A stretch of 64,000 nucleotides of DNA. Origin: Bacteroides sp. GTDB lineage: Bacteria > Bacteroidota > Bacteroidia > Bacteroidales > Bacteroidaceae. The translations under genes and the position numbers were made by a program. Within the stretch, counting starts at the first letter, position 1, and each line of letters opens with the position of its first letter. Below are positions 25,397 through 35,346 of the stretch, one piece after another. The notes beneath the pieces are model-generated. The model did no database searches and was not told the DNA's origin. It was given only the letters and a program-made list of their open reading frames with translations. The DNA lies in NCBI GenBank assembly GCA_017472925.1, contig JAFUNS010000047.1, forward strand, positions 1 to 64,000, read 5' to 3'.

Positions 25397-25404
25397 TATA
25401 TTTG
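25397..25404 (+). promoter_or_regulatory. -7 box of the M64 peptidase gene
   Basis: TATATTTG fits TAnnTTTG, 44 bases in front of the start. It stands back to back with the yicC promoter. Confidence 0.6.
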
Positions 25405-25448
25405 CGAACCTATCTGACCGCAAAAAGTAAAAACTTAATAAATATAGC

Positions 25449-26789
25449 ATGAAAAAGCAAAGTATTGTGGCGGGTCTTATGGCCCTTGTGGGTATTCTTC
25501 CGATGAACGCCCAAGTGAATTTTGACGATTATTTTACCCCGAAAACCATGCGTTTGGATTATTATCACGCTGGTGATGCCAAGTCTGAACATTTCTTTGT
25601 TGACGAGGTAATTGAAGAACCCTATTGGGCCGGTAACAAGAACTATCTGGTTGACGAACGTACCATGGGTAACCATATCTTCAAAGTGCTTGATAAAGCC
25701 AGCGGAAAGGTTATCTATTCTCGTGGATATAGTACGCTTTTCAACGAATGGCAAGCCACTCCAGAGGCTAAGACTACCAGTAAGGCGATGCCCGAAGGAG
25801 TTACTTTCCCTTATCCCAAGAACGATGTCATTGTAGAATTCTATACCCGCGAAAATTCTACCGGCAAGTATCACAAGAAGTTTGCTTATGAAATTGATGT
25901 GGACAGCTACTTCGTACGTAAGGCTAAGCCCAATTTGAATACTATTGACGTTCACTATACCGGTAATCCGGCTAAGCGAGTGGACATTGTTCTTATTTCA
26001 GAAGGCTATACTGAAGCCGAAAAACAAAAGTTTGTTGATGCTTGTAAGATTTTTGCCGAAGGATTCTTCAGCTACTATCCATACTCAGTAAATAAGGATA
26101 AATTCAATATCCGTGCCGTATGGGCGCCAAGTGCCGAATCGGGCATCTCCATCCCTGGTGAATATTTGTGGCGCAATACCGCATTGAAGACTCATTATTA
26201 TACTTTTGACTCTGAACGCTATCAGATGATTGAAGATTATCAATCCATTCTCGATGTAGCAGCTAATGTGCCTTATGAAATGATTTATATCCTCACCAAC
26301 TCTCAGAAATATGGTGGTGGCGGTATCTATAACTTCTATGGAATCAGTGCGGCAGATATTCCTGGCGCTTCTACCCGTAAGACTTATAGCCATGAATTCG
26401 GCCACTCGTTCGTTGGTCTTGCCGATGAATATGTGGGTGGATCGGAAATGAGCGACCTTTACTTCCCCAATGTAGAACCTTGGGAACAGAACATCACTAC
26501 CCTGACTAACCTTGAATCGAAGGATTGGAAGGAATTGTTGGGCAATGCTCCTGTACCTACTCCGGTAAAGGAAACCAATTGGGAATTGAATCCACAGAAC
26601 CCTGAATCGGCAGACTTTGACCCGAAGAAGCCTTGGAAACTTGGTGTGTACGAAGGAGGCGGATACTTGTCGGAAGGCGTTTATCGCCCATGGCCTAATT
26701 GTATGATGAACTGGTTCCACCGCATCGACGTGTATTGTCCCGTTTGTTGTCGTGAAATTCAGAATACCATCGATTTGTATACCAAGTAA
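25449..26789 (+). CDS. Secreted M64 family metallopeptidase
   Basis: Exported zinc peptidase of 446 residues with a signal peptide cut near residue 21 (PMNAQ). An N-terminal beta domain covers about residues 25-165 and the peptidase follows (RVDIVLISEGYTEAE). The zinc site is HEFGHSFVGLADEY, with His315, Glu316 and His319. The founding member of M64 is a gut bacterial IgA protease, but most Bacteroides members have no known substrate. A Cys pair near the end (VYCPVCCREIQ) and PNCMMNWF are conserved family features. The gene is monocistronic. Confidence 0.92.
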   Translation: MKKQSIVAGLMALVGILPMNAQVNFDDYFTPKTMRLDYYHAGDAKSEHFFVDEVIEEPYWAGNKNYLVDERTMGNHIFKVLDKASGKVIYSRGYSTLFNEWQATPEAKTTSKAMPEGVTFPYPKNDVIVEFYTRENSTGKYHKKFAYEIDVDSYFVRKAKPNLNTIDVHYTGNPAKRVDIVLISEGYTEAEKQKFVDACKIFAEGFFSYYPYSVNKDKFNIRAVWAPSAESGISIPGEYLWRNTALKTHYYTFDSERYQMIEDYQSILDVAANVPYEMIYILTNSQKYGGGGIYNFYGISAADIPGASTRKTYSHEFGHSFVGLADEYVGGSEMSDLYFPNVEPWEQNITTLTNLESKDWKELLGNAPVPTPVKETNWELNPQNPESADFDPKKPWKLGVYEGGGYLSEGVYRPWPNCMMNWFHRIDVYCPVCCREIQNTIDLYTK

Positions 26790-26812
26790 TACTATATTCA
26801 GTTATAAATAGG

Positions 26813-26853
26813 AAAGCGTCGTTTTCTCACTCGGAAAACGACGCTTTCTTCTT
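26813..26853 (+). terminator. Terminator behind the M64 gene, with AAAACGACG motif
   Basis: A perfect 14-bp stem (26813-26826 with 26834-26847) and a seven-base loop, then a T-rich end. Its arms carry the same GTCGTTTT core as the hairpin at 4660. Confidence 0.75.
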
Positions 26854-26970
26854 TGTAAAACGATGAGTTGTACTAAAGTGTAGTCAGTAAGTCAGAAGAG
26901 TCAGTTGTTTTTTGGCTATACATTCTCCTAAGGAAACTCGAAAAATAGCGATGTTTTTCAATAAAAAGTG

Positions 26971-26978
26971 TATCTTTG
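26971..26978 (+). promoter_or_regulatory. -7 box of tsaB
   Basis: TATCTTTG fits TAnnTTTG, 26 bases in front of the chosen tsaB start. The earlier in-frame ATG at 26912 lies upstream of the promoter. Confidence 0.6.
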
Positions 26979-27004
26979 CACCATATTATAGAAAGATTGC
27001 ATTT

Positions 27005-27694
27005 ATGTCGTGTATTTTGCATATAGAGACCTCTACGGAGGTTTGTTCGGTAGCCGTTAGCGAAGACGGATTGGCAGAATTCAAAAGAGAAGATTTTCAA
27101 GGTCCCCAACATGCCGTGCAATTAGGTGTGTTTGTGGATGAGGCGTTGTCGTTCGTAGATAGTCACGCTATGCCTCTTGATGCGGTGGCCGTAAGTTGTG
27201 GTCCCGGCTCATATACCGGTTTGCGTATTGGTGTATCGATGGCGAAGGGTATTTGCTACGGTCGCAATCTTCCTCTGATTGGTATTCCTACCTTGGAGGT
27301 GATGTGTGTACCCGTACTCTTGCAACAGGAATTGCCCGAAGATGCTTTGCTTTGTCCTATGATTGATGCCCGCCGTATGGAAGTATATGCAGCCTTGTAT
27401 GACAGAGCCTTGAACGTGAAGCGTGAGATAGCTGCCGATATTGTAGATGAGCAATCGTATCTGAACTTTTTGGAGGAACACCCCGTTTATTTCTTTGGTA
27501 ACGGAGCCGCTAAATGTCGTGAAAAGATAACTCATCCCAATGCTCATTTTATAGACAATATCCGTCCGTTGGCCCGATGGATGTTCCCATTGGCAGAGAA
27601 AGCCATGAGCCAAAAGAATTTCAAGGATGTGGCTTATTTTGAACCTTTCTATTTGAAGGAATTTGTGGCATCTGTGCCTAAAAAACTAATTTGA
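27005..27694 (+). CDS. tsaB: tRNA threonylcarbamoyladenosine biosynthesis protein TsaB
   Basis: A protein of 229 residues, part of the TsaBDE complex that makes t6A37 in tRNAs reading ANN codons. The ASKHA-fold start CILHIETSTEVCSVAVSEDG and the stretch VAVSCGPGSYTGLRIGVSMA are diagnostic. TsaB is the scaffold partner of TsaD and is not itself catalytic. The start 27005 is set by the promoter box and the family N-terminus. Confidence 0.94.
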   Translation: MSCILHIETSTEVCSVAVSEDGLAEFKREDFQGPQHAVQLGVFVDEALSFVDSHAMPLDAVAVSCGPGSYTGLRIGVSMAKGICYGRNLPLIGIPTLEVMCVPVLLQQELPEDALLCPMIDARRMEVYAALYDRALNVKREIAADIVDEQSYLNFLEEHPVYFFGNGAAKCREKITHPNAHFIDNIRPLARWMFPLAEKAMSQKNFKDVAYFEPFYLKEFVASVPKKLI

Positions 27695-27719
27695 AGAAAC
27701 AAGCATACAAAAATAAAGA

Positions 27720-28343
27720 ATGGAATATAATACCCAGCGAAAAAAGATGCAGCTTCCCGAATACGGACGAAGCGTACAGAATATGGTTGACCATGCGTTG
27801 ACTATTGAAGACCGTGCCGAGCGTCAGCGTTGTGCAAACACCATTATCAAGATTATGGGAAACATGTTCCCGCATTTGCGTGATGTGCCCGACTTTAAGC
27901 ACAAGCTGTGGGATCATTTGGCTATTATGTCCGATTTCAAGCTTGATATTGATTATCCCTTTGAAGTGGTGAAACCCGAAGAGTTCGTTATGCGTCCTGA
28001 ACGGATACAATATCCGCAGGGAAAAATCCGCTATCGCCACTACGGACGATTTGTAGCCGATTTAGTGAAGAAAGCTGCCGTGATTGAAGACGAACAACTA
28101 AAGAAGCGTTTGATTCGTTTGCTTGCCTTGCAGATGAAGAAGAGTTTTGTCAGTTGGAACAAGGATGGGGTAGAAGACCAGAAGATAGCCGATGATATGT
28201 GTGAATATGCCGAAGGTAAGTTGAACTTAACTGCTGAGGATTTACATTTGAACGAGCAACGGAATTTGTTTAACAACAATAACAACAATCAGCGCCGTCA
28301 GAACAATCAGCGTCGTCAGAATAACCAACGTAGAAGATATTAA
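27720..28343 (+). CDS. DUF4290 protein with Asn/Gln/Arg-rich tail
   Basis: A cytoplasmic protein of 207 residues that fits DUF4290 of Bacteroidetes (MEYNTQRKKMQLPEYGRSVQ, mainly helical). The function is unknown. The last 25 residues are low complexity: a run of Asn, then QRRQNN repeated, encoded by a short tandem DNA repeat near 28270-28340. It lies 25 bases behind tsaB and 18 bases before murA, so the three are probably one transcript with the genes that follow. Confidence 0.85.
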   Translation: MEYNTQRKKMQLPEYGRSVQNMVDHALTIEDRAERQRCANTIIKIMGNMFPHLRDVPDFKHKLWDHLAIMSDFKLDIDYPFEVVKPEEFVMRPERIQYPQGKIRYRHYGRFVADLVKKAAVIEDEQLKKRLIRLLALQMKKSFVSWNKDGVEDQKIADDMCEYAEGKLNLTAEDLHLNEQRNLFNNNNNNQRRQNNQRRQNNQRRRY

Positions 28344-28361
28344 TCCTTTAAACCCTATACC

Positions 28362-29666
28362 ATGGCTTCATTTGTCATAGAAGGCGGACATAAACTGCAT
28401 GGAGAAATCACTCCACAAGGTGCCAAGAACGAGGTGCTACAAATTCTTTGTGCCACATTGCTTACTTCGGAAGAAGTGACCGTCCATAATATTCCCGATA
28501 TTCTTGATGTGAACAATCTGATACAATTGTTACGCGAAATGGGGGTTAAAGTCTCCAAAACAGGACTTTCTACCTATACCTTCCAAGCGGATTCGGTGGA
28601 TTTGAACTATTTGGAAAGTGATGAATTCTTGAAGAGATGTTCCAGCCTACGTGGTTCTGTAATGTTGGTAGGTCCGTTGGTGGCCCGTTTTGGGAAGGCT
28701 CTGATTTCGAAACCTGGAGGCGATAAGATTGGTCGTCGTCGTTTGGATACCCATTTCTTGGGCATTCAGAAATTGGGCGCCGATTTTGAATACGATGCTT
28801 TACGGGGAGTATACCAAATCAAGGCTACCCAATTAAAGGGAACCTATATGCTGTTGGATGAGGCTTCGGTAACAGGTACGGCAAACATCGTGATGGCATC
28901 TGTACTTGCTAAAGGAAAGACAACTATCTATAATGCAGCTTGTGAACCCTATCTGCAACAACTTTGCAAGATGTTGAATGCTATGGGAGCACGTATCTCG
29001 GGCATTGCATCAAACTTGCTCACCATTGAAGGCGTGGATAGTTTGGGAGGATGTACACATACCGTATTGCCTGATATGATTGAAGTGGGTAGTTTCATTG
29101 GTATGGCGGCTATGACGCAAAGCGAGATAACCATCAAGAACGTGTCATACGAAAATTTGGGTATTATACCCGATAGTTTCCGACGTTTGGGTATCCAGAT
29201 GGAGCAAAGAGGAGATGACCTCTTCATTCCTGAACAAGAACACTATCAGATTGAATCCTTCATGGATGGTTCTATCATGACCATTGCTGATGCACCATGG
29301 CCAGGATTGACACCCGACTTGCTCAGTGTGATGCTGGTGGTGGCTACGCAAGCCAAAGGAAGCGTATTGATTCATCAGAAAATGTTCGAAAGTCGCTTGT
29401 TCTTTGTTGATAAACTGATTGATATGGGTGCTCAGATTATCCTGTGCGACCCGCATCGTGCCGTGGTAATCGGTCACGACCATAACTTCCATCTTAGAGG
29501 CGGTAATATGACTTCGCCTGATATTCGTGCCGGTATTGCTTTGCTGATTGCCGCAATGAGCGCTGAAGGAAGTAGTCGTATTCACAATATCGAACAGATT
29601 GACCGTGGCTATCAAAACATAGAACATCGTTTGAATGCCTTGGGTGCAAGAATAACCCGTATCTGA
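28362..29666 (+). CDS. murA: UDP-N-acetylglucosamine 1-carboxyvinyltransferase, Cys-to-Asp form
   Basis: First committed enzyme of peptidoglycan synthesis, 434 residues; it transfers enolpyruvate from PEP to UDP-GlcNAc. The family frame is clear ([19 protein letters not shown], then [13 protein letters not shown] and [21 protein letters not shown]). At the active-site loop the residue that is Cys115 in Escherichia coli is Asp121 here ([10 protein letters not shown]). In other bacteria Asp at this place keeps activity but prevents the covalent attack on fosfomycin. Next come rimM and an M23 peptidase on the same strand. Confidence 0.95.
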   Translation: MASFVIEGGHKLHGEITPQGAKNEVLQILCATLLTSEEVTVHNIPDILDVNNLIQLLREMGVKVSKTGLSTYTFQADSVDLNYLESDEFLKRCSSLRGSVMLVGPLVARFGKALISKPGGDKIGRRRLDTHFLGIQKLGADFEYDALRGVYQIKATQLKGTYMLLDEASVTGTANIVMASVLAKGKTTIYNAACEPYLQQLCKMLNAMGARISGIASNLLTIEGVDSLGGCTHTVLPDMIEVGSFIGMAAMTQSEITIKNVSYENLGIIPDSFRRLGIQMEQRGDDLFIPEQEHYQIESFMDGSIMTIADAPWPGLTPDLLSVMLVVATQAKGSVLIHQKMFESRLFFVDKLIDMGAQIILCDPHRAVVIGHDHNFHLRGGNMTSPDIRAGIALLIAAMSAEGSSRIHNIEQIDRGYQNIEHRLNALGARITRI

Positions 29667-29668
29667 TT

Positions 29669-30190
29669 ATGATTAGGAAAGACGAAGTTTTTAAGATTGG
29701 CATGTTCAACAAGCCTCATGGGGTAAAAGGAGAAATCTCGTTTACCTTCACCGACGATATTTTCGATCGGGTAGATGGCGAATATCTCATCTGTTTGTTG
29801 GACGGAATCTTCGTTCCCTTCTTTATGGAAGAATATCGTTTCCGTTCGGATACTACAGCTTTGGTGAAATTGGAACGTGTGGATACCGCTGAACAAGCCC
29901 GTAAGTTTACAAATGTGGAAGTCTATTTCCCCCAAAAGTTTGCCGAAGCAGATGACTCGGACGATATTCCTACTTGGAATTATTTTGTAGGCTTCGAGGT
30001 GAATGATATTCATCATGGGCGCTTGGGCGAAATTGTAGCCGTTGACGATAGCACGATGAATGTACTTTTTGCTATTGAACGTGAGGATGGAGAGGAAATA
30101 CTTTTGCCGGCTCACGAAGAATTCATCGTCAAGATTGAAAAGAAAAAGAGAGTGGTTACGGTGGATATGCCTGAAGGATTATTGGACTAA
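29669..30190 (+). CDS. rimM: Ribosome maturation factor RimM
   Basis: A protein of 173 residues that binds S19 and helps to mature the head of the 30S subunit. The N-terminal barrel starts [19 protein letters not shown], and the C-terminal PRC-type barrel contains [17 protein letters not shown] and [12 protein letters not shown]. It starts 2 bases behind murA. RimM is more often beside rpsP or trmD, so the murA link looks specific for this group. Confidence 0.94.
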   Translation: MIRKDEVFKIGMFNKPHGVKGEISFTFTDDIFDRVDGEYLICLLDGIFVPFFMEEYRFRSDTTALVKLERVDTAEQARKFTNVEVYFPQKFAEADDSDDIPTWNYFVGFEVNDIHHGRLGEIVAVDDSTMNVLFAIEREDGEEILLPAHEEFIVKIEKKKRVVTVDMPEGLLD

Positions 30191-30211
30191 TACTAACGGA
30201 GAGGAAGCAGA

Positions 30212-31063
30212 ATGAAGAATAAACGGAAAGCATTTTGGAAGAACTTCAAGTTCAAATACAAACTTACCATAACCAATGAGAATACGTTGGAAGAGGTGGT
30301 TGGTATTCATGTGTCCAAATTGAATGGGGCGTCGGTGCTACTTGCTTCTGTAACGGTTATCTTCTTGGTAGCTGCTACCATCATAGCCTTTACCCCGTTA
30401 CGTAATTATTTGCCAGGTTATATGAATAGTGAAGTGCGTGAACAAGTGGTGACCAATGCTTTGCGTGCCGATTCACTTCAAGAAGCCTTGAACAGACAGA
30501 GCCTCTATATAATGAATATCCAAGATATCTTTCGTGGAGAGGTTCGAGCGGATACGATACACTCCATCGACTCGCTTACGGTTGCCCGTTCGGAAGAATT
30601 GATGGAACGCACCCGTCAAGAGGAAGAGTTTCGTAAGCAATACGAAGAAAAGGAACGCTATAACCTAACGGCAACAGACTATAATCTGACATCGGGAATC
30701 ATCTTTCATCGTCCTACACGAGGTATGATTTCGTCGGAATTTGATGCCAATAAAAAACATTTTGGCGTAGACATTGCCGCTACTCCTAATGAAAGCGTGT
30801 TGGCAACACTCGATGGAACGGTGATTCTTTCTACTTATACAGCTGAGACAGGTTATGTAATCCAAGTGCAACATGGTCAGAATATGGTATCAGTCTATAA
30901 GCATTGCGGATCATTGCTGAAGAAAGAAGGAGATACCGTAAAAGCAGGTGAGGCCATAGCTTTGGTGGGAAATACAGGTGAAAAGACTACGGGTCCTCAT
31001 TTGCATTTTGAATTGTGGAACAAAGGTCGTGCACTCGACCCTTCTAAATACATTGTATTCTAA
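30212..31063 (+). CDS. M23 family metallopeptidase, membrane-anchored
   Basis: A protein of 283 residues, probably a cell-wall hydrolase or activator. A cytoplasmic basic N-terminus is followed by one transmembrane segment (about residues 42-65), a coiled-coil part (about 80-150, rich in Glu, Arg and Gln), and a LytM/M23 domain with the zinc residues in HFGVDIAATP and HLHFELW. The build resembles the division-linked peptidases of Gram-negative bacteria. The start at 30212 lies 21 bases behind rimM. Confidence 0.9.
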   Translation: MKNKRKAFWKNFKFKYKLTITNENTLEEVVGIHVSKLNGASVLLASVTVIFLVAATIIAFTPLRNYLPGYMNSEVREQVVTNALRADSLQEALNRQSLYIMNIQDIFRGEVRADTIHSIDSLTVARSEELMERTRQEEEFRKQYEEKERYNLTATDYNLTSGIIFHRPTRGMISSEFDANKKHFGVDIAATPNESVLATLDGTVILSTYTAETGYVIQVQHGQNMVSVYKHCGSLLKKEGDTVKAGEAIALVGNTGEKTTGPHLHFELWNKGRALDPSKYIVF

Positions 31064-31066
31064 GTG

Positions 31067-32215
31067 ATGAAAAAGAAACAAATAGCTATATTGGGATCTA
31101 CAGGTTCTATCGGAACTCAAGCCTTACAGGTTATAGAAGAGCATCCCGATTTATACGAAGCCTATGCTTTAACTGCTAATAATCAGGTAGAGTTGTTGGC
31201 AGAACAAGCAAGAAAATTCATGCCTGCTGCTGTAGTGATAGCCAACGAATCCAAATATGCGCAATTAAAGCAGTTGTTGGCCGATTTACCTATCCAGGTA
31301 TATGCAGGTGCCGACGCTCTTTGCGAGATAGTAGAAGCCAAGCCCATTGATGTGGTGTTAGCGTCTATGGTGGGATATGCCGGTTTGCGCCCTACTATGA
31401 ATGCAATCAAGGCAGGAAAAGCAATCGCATTGGCCAACAAGGAAACTTTGGTGGTGGCTGGTGAGTTGATTAACGCTTTGGCCCAGCAGTATCACACTCC
31501 TATTCTGCCGGTAGATTCAGAACATTCGGCTATCTTCCAATGCTTGGAAATGAATAATCCGTTGGAAAAGGTTATACTTACCGCCTCGGGCGGACCTTTC
31601 CGTACATTTACTAAAGAACAGTTGCAATACGTAACCAAGGAACAGGCTTTGAAGCACCCCAATTGGGATATGGGAGCTAAAATAACCATCGATTCGGCTA
31701 CGATGATGAATAAGGGTTTTGAAGTGATTGAGGCCAAGTGGTTATTTGGTGTGCGTCCCGATCAGATTGAGGTTGTAGTACACCCACAGTCGGTTATTCA
31801 TTCCATGGTGCAATACGAGGATGGCGCAGTGAAGGCTCAATTGGGAGTGCCCGATATGCGTTTGCCTATTCAATATGCCTTTTCGTATCCACAACGTATC
31901 AAGGCATCGTTTGACAGATTGGATTTTTCACAGATGAAAGCGTTGACCTTCGAACAACCTGATACGGACCGTTTCCGTTGTCTGGCTTTGGCTTACGAAG
32001 CGTTGAATCGGGGTGGTAATATGGCTTGTATTGTCAATGCTGCTAATGAAGTGGTGGTGTCGGCCTTTTTGCATGATCGTATTTCCTTCTTGCAGATGAG
32101 TGAGGTGATAGAACAAACTATGGGTAAGGTGACGTTTATCCAGACACCATCGTATGAAGATTATGTGGCAACCGATGCCGAAGCACGTCGTGTAGCCCAG
32201 AGCCTAATAAAATGA
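31067..32215 (+). CDS. dxr: 1-deoxy-D-xylulose 5-phosphate reductoisomerase
   Basis: MEP-pathway enzyme of 382 residues. The NADPH motif ILGSTGSIGTQALQV is at the N-terminus. The metal and substrate site contains PVDSEHSAIFQCLE and the flexible loop HPNWDMGAKITIDSATMMNK. A GTG one codon upstream would be an alternative start. It begins 3 bases behind the M23 gene. Known as the target of fosmidomycin in other bacteria. Confidence 0.96.
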   Translation: MKKKQIAILGSTGSIGTQALQVIEEHPDLYEAYALTANNQVELLAEQARKFMPAAVVIANESKYAQLKQLLADLPIQVYAGADALCEIVEAKPIDVVLASMVGYAGLRPTMNAIKAGKAIALANKETLVVAGELINALAQQYHTPILPVDSEHSAIFQCLEMNNPLEKVILTASGGPFRTFTKEQLQYVTKEQALKHPNWDMGAKITIDSATMMNKGFEVIEAKWLFGVRPDQIEVVVHPQSVIHSMVQYEDGAVKAQLGVPDMRLPIQYAFSYPQRIKASFDRLDFSQMKALTFEQPDTDRFRCLALAYEALNRGGNMACIVNAANEVVVSAFLHDRISFLQMSEVIEQTMGKVTFIQTPSYEDYVATDAEARRVAQSLIK

Positions 32216-32245
32216 ATAGATTAACTAAATAGATATAGATTTTAG

Positions 32246-33589
32246 ATGGAAACATTTTTAATTCGCGCTCTCCAATTGATAATGAGCCTGTCGTTGCTGG
32301 TTATTATTCACGAGGGGGGACATTTTTTCTTTGCAAAACTTTTTAAGGTACGCGTAACCAAATTTTATTTGTTCTTTAACCCTTGGTTCTCTTTGTTTAA
32401 GTTTAAGCCCAAGAATAGCGAGACAGAATATGGTGTCGGTTGGGTGCCATTAGGTGGCTATGTGCAAATAGCAGGTATGGTGGATGAAACACAGAATTCG
32501 GAAGATTTGAACCATCCTGTAGAAGAGTGGGAGTTCAGAGCAAAGCCGGCTTGGCAACGCTTGCTTATTATGGTAGGTGGCGTATTGATGAACTTCTTGT
32601 TGGCCTTGTTCATTTATTCCATGATATTGTTTACTTGGGGAGATTCTTACGTGGCATTGAAGGACATGACTCATGGTATGGAATTTAATGAACGTGCCGA
32701 AAAGATTGGCTTTTGCGATGGTGATATTTTGTTGAGTGCAGATGGTCAACCACTGGAACGTTTTAATATGGATATGCTTCGTATAGTGACAGAAGCTCGT
32801 TCAGTGATGGTTAATCGTGACGGTCAGGAAGTGGAAGTGTTTATGCCCGAAATCAGTTTGTTGGATATCGCCAAGGATGACCCGGCATTTGTTGCTCCTT
32901 TGATTCCGAATGTGGTGGATTCTGTTGTAGCGGGAATGCCTATGGCTAACGCTGGAATACAAGCGGGAGATACTCTGTTGACCGTAAATGGGAAGCGTGT
33001 CAGTTCTTGGAATGTCTTCCTTGATGCAATGGCCAGTTTAAAATCGATTGCTCAAGAAGAAGGCAAAACGCAAGCTGACTTAACGTTGGTTTATTCGCGA
33101 GGAGGCGTGCGTGATACATTGGCATTGACTACCGATTCTTTGTTCCAAGTGGGTGTAGTTAAATCTGCACTTTTAGATTATAAGCAAACTAATCTGAAAT
33201 ATGGTTTCTTTGAATCTTTCCCGGCAGGTATTACTTTAGGAGTAAACACCTTGAAAGGATATGTGAACGATTTGAAATATGTATTTACGAAGGAAGGCGC
33301 CAAGAGCGTAGGTGGTTTTGGAACGATAGGAAGTATCTTCCCTGAAGTGTGGGACTGGCATCGTTTTTGGGAAATGACAGCTTTTTTGTCTATTATTCTG
33401 GCATTTATGAATATTCTGCCTATACCGGCATTGGATGGAGGACATGTATTGTTCCTGCTTTATGAAATTATTGCTCGTCGCAAACCGAGTGACAAGTTTA
33501 TGGAATATGCACAGATGACTGGTATGATTTTGTTGTTTGCTTTGCTGATATGGGCAAATTTCAATGATGTATTGAGATTCCTGTTTTAA
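32246..33589 (+). CDS. rseP: Site-2 protease RseP
   Basis: Intramembrane zinc protease of 447 residues. The zinc motif HEGGH stands in the first membrane segment (His22, Glu23, His26) and the second metal motif in PALDGGHVLF near the C-terminus. Two PDZ regions lie between (the second around GIQAGDTLLTVNGKRV). The family cuts anti-sigma factors and remnant signal peptides. It follows dxr by 30 bases, an order also found in other bacteria. Confidence 0.95.
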   Translation: METFLIRALQLIMSLSLLVIIHEGGHFFFAKLFKVRVTKFYLFFNPWFSLFKFKPKNSETEYGVGWVPLGGYVQIAGMVDETQNSEDLNHPVEEWEFRAKPAWQRLLIMVGGVLMNFLLALFIYSMILFTWGDSYVALKDMTHGMEFNERAEKIGFCDGDILLSADGQPLERFNMDMLRIVTEARSVMVNRDGQEVEVFMPEISLLDIAKDDPAFVAPLIPNVVDSVVAGMPMANAGIQAGDTLLTVNGKRVSSWNVFLDAMASLKSIAQEEGKTQADLTLVYSRGGVRDTLALTTDSLFQVGVVKSALLDYKQTNLKYGFFESFPAGITLGVNTLKGYVNDLKYVFTKEGAKSVGGFGTIGSIFPEVWDWHRFWEMTAFLSIILAFMNILPIPALDGGHVLFLLYEIIARRKPSDKFMEYAQMTGMILLFALLIWANFNDVLRFLF

Positions 33590-33637
33590 GGATAAAAAAA
33601 AGAGCAAAAGTTCATCACTGAACCCGCTCACCTTTGA

Positions 33638-33668
33638 AGAACCCCCACCAAAACGGGGTTCTTTTTTT
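33638..33668 (+). terminator. Terminator behind rseP
   Basis: Stem GAACCCC (33639-33645) with GGGGTTC (33655-33661), then seven T. It closes the long tsaB-murA-rimM-dxr-rseP run. Confidence 0.85.
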
Positions 33669-33860
33669 GTTTTAGTTTGTGTGTTATCCTTTTTACTTAA
33701 AACCTTAAAAACAAATTATTTAAATACCTTTTGAAAACTAATTCCAATACAAAGGTACGACTTCTTTTGAAATCTGCAAGGAGTAAAATAAATAAAGTGT
33801 AAAAAGTACGCTTTTTCTTGACTTATGTCATGAAATGGCGGATTTTCTGTAGCATGAGAG

Positions 33861-35276
33861 CTACTCTTTGGGGGTAAGTCCCATTTTCTTGGCGCGTTCA
33901 ATCATAAAATGAAAGGCTGCATCGTGTTCATTGGGAATCACTCCATCCAAAATAGCATCTTTGATGGCACTTTTCAAACTGCCTACTTCCCTGCATGGTT
34001 CCAATCCGAATACTTGCATAATCTCAGCTCCATCAACAGGAGGTTGAAAGTTGCGGATACGGTCCTTTTCTTCCAAATCCTTCAGCTTTTGTCGAACCAG
34101 TTTGAAATTGTCAAGGAAACGTTGTTTCTTAACTTCGTTCTTAGAGGTGATATCGGCTTCACAAAGCAACATTAAATCATCTATGTCATCACCAGCTTCG
34201 AAGAGTAGACGACGTACGGCCGAATCGGTCACTTCTTCATCCGCTATCACGATGGGACGCATGTGTAGACCAACCAACTTTTGTACGTATTTCATCTTCT
34301 CGTTCATGGGCAGTTTCATCTTACGGAAAATGTCCGGTATCATTTTTTCGCCGATATAGTTATGGTTGTGGAAGGTCCAGCCAACTTTGGGCTCCCAACG
34401 CTTGGTGCGTGGTTTACCGATATCATGCAACAAAGTAGCCCATCGTAACCAAAGATTGTCGGTGTGTTTGGCAATATTGTCCAACACTTCAAGAGTATGG
34501 TAGAAATTGTCCTTATGTGCGCGTCCGTTCCTAACTTCTACTCCTTGTAAAGCACTCATCTCAGGGAAGATGAGCGGGAGGAGTCCGCAACGATCCAATT
34601 CTACAAATCCTTTGGAAGGAATCGGAGAGAGGATAATCTTATTCAGCTCATCGGCTATGCGCTCACGAGAAATGATGTTGATGCGTTCTTTGTTTCTTTC
34701 CAATGCTTCAAACGTTACATCGTCGATGTAAAAATTCAGTTGGGTGGCAAAACGGATGCATCGCATCATTCGAAGCGGGTCATCGCTGAAAGTGATATCA
34801 GGGTCTAATGGTGTACGTATAGTACGCTCCTTCAAGTCATCCAAACCGTTGAATGGATCCACTAATTCTCCATAACGTGCTTGGTTGAGGCATACCGCCA
34901 TAGCGTTGATGGTAAAATCGCGCCGGTTTTGGTCGTCTTCCAATGTGCCGTCTTCTACAATGGGTTTACGGCTATCGTGACTATATGACTCTTTTCGGGC
35001 ACCAACGAATTCAACTTCGGTATCGCGGTATTTTACTTGAGCGGTCCCAAAATTACGAAAGACTGATACATGTGCTTTTTTACCTAACTTCTGTCCAAAA
35101 GCTTGAGCCATTTCTATACCGCTCCCTACTACCACTACGTCAATGTCTTTCGATGGACGGTTCAAAAAAATATCGCGTACATAACCGCCTACTACATAGC
35201 ACTCCAAACCCAATTCGTCGGCAGTTTGGGATATCAAATGAAATATTTTATCGTTAAAATGTTCTTTCAATTCCAT
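33861..35276 (-). CDS. cca: tRNA nucleotidyltransferase (CCA-adding type) with HD domain
   Basis: A class II nucleotidyltransferase of 471 residues. The head domain has the motif [11 protein letters not shown] and the catalytic acidic pair in KDIDVVVVG; the [10 protein letters not shown] motif and the [13 protein letters not shown] neck follow. The C-terminal half has an HD hydrolase domain (HTLEVLDNI, then [13 protein letters not shown]). This build fits CCA-adding enzymes; a poly(A) polymerase activity cannot be excluded. The minus-strand promoter is shared back to back with the next lipoprotein gene. Confidence 0.92.
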   Translation of the reverse strand: MELKEHFNDKIFHLISQTADELGLECYVVGGYVRDIFLNRPSKDIDVVVVGSGIEMAQAFGQKLGKKAHVSVFRNFGTAQVKYRDTEVEFVGARKESYSHDSRKPIVEDGTLEDDQNRRDFTINAMAVCLNQARYGELVDPFNGLDDLKERTIRTPLDPDITFSDDPLRMMRCIRFATQLNFYIDDVTFEALERNKERINIISRERIADELNKIILSPIPSKGFVELDRCGLLPLIFPEMSALQGVEVRNGRAHKDNFYHTLEVLDNIAKHTDNLWLRWATLLHDIGKPRTKRWEPKVGWTFHNHNYIGEKMIPDIFRKMKLPMNEKMKYVQKLVGLHMRPIVIADEEVTDSAVRRLLFEAGDDIDDLMLLCEADITSKNEVKKQRFLDNFKLVRQKLKDLEEKDRIRNFQPPVDGAEIMQVFGLEPCREVGSLKSAIKDAILDGVIPNEHDAAFHFMIERAKKMGLTPKE

Positions 35277-35297
35277 ATATTCTTAAGAATAGGTGTG

Positions 35298-35305
35298 CAA
35301 AAATA
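35298..35305 (-). promoter_or_regulatory. -7 box of cca
   Basis: Minus strand TATTTTTG fits TAnnTTTG, 21 bases in front of cca. Confidence 0.55.
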
Positions 35306-35316
35306 CAACTTTTTTG

Positions 35317-35324
35317 TACATTTG
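35317..35324 (+). promoter_or_regulatory. -7 box of the 35347 lipoprotein gene
   Basis: TACATTTG fits TAnnTTTG, 22 bases in front of the start and 11 bases from the divergent cca box. Confidence 0.55.
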
Positions 35325-35346
35325 CCCTGACTAAAAAGTAAAATGT

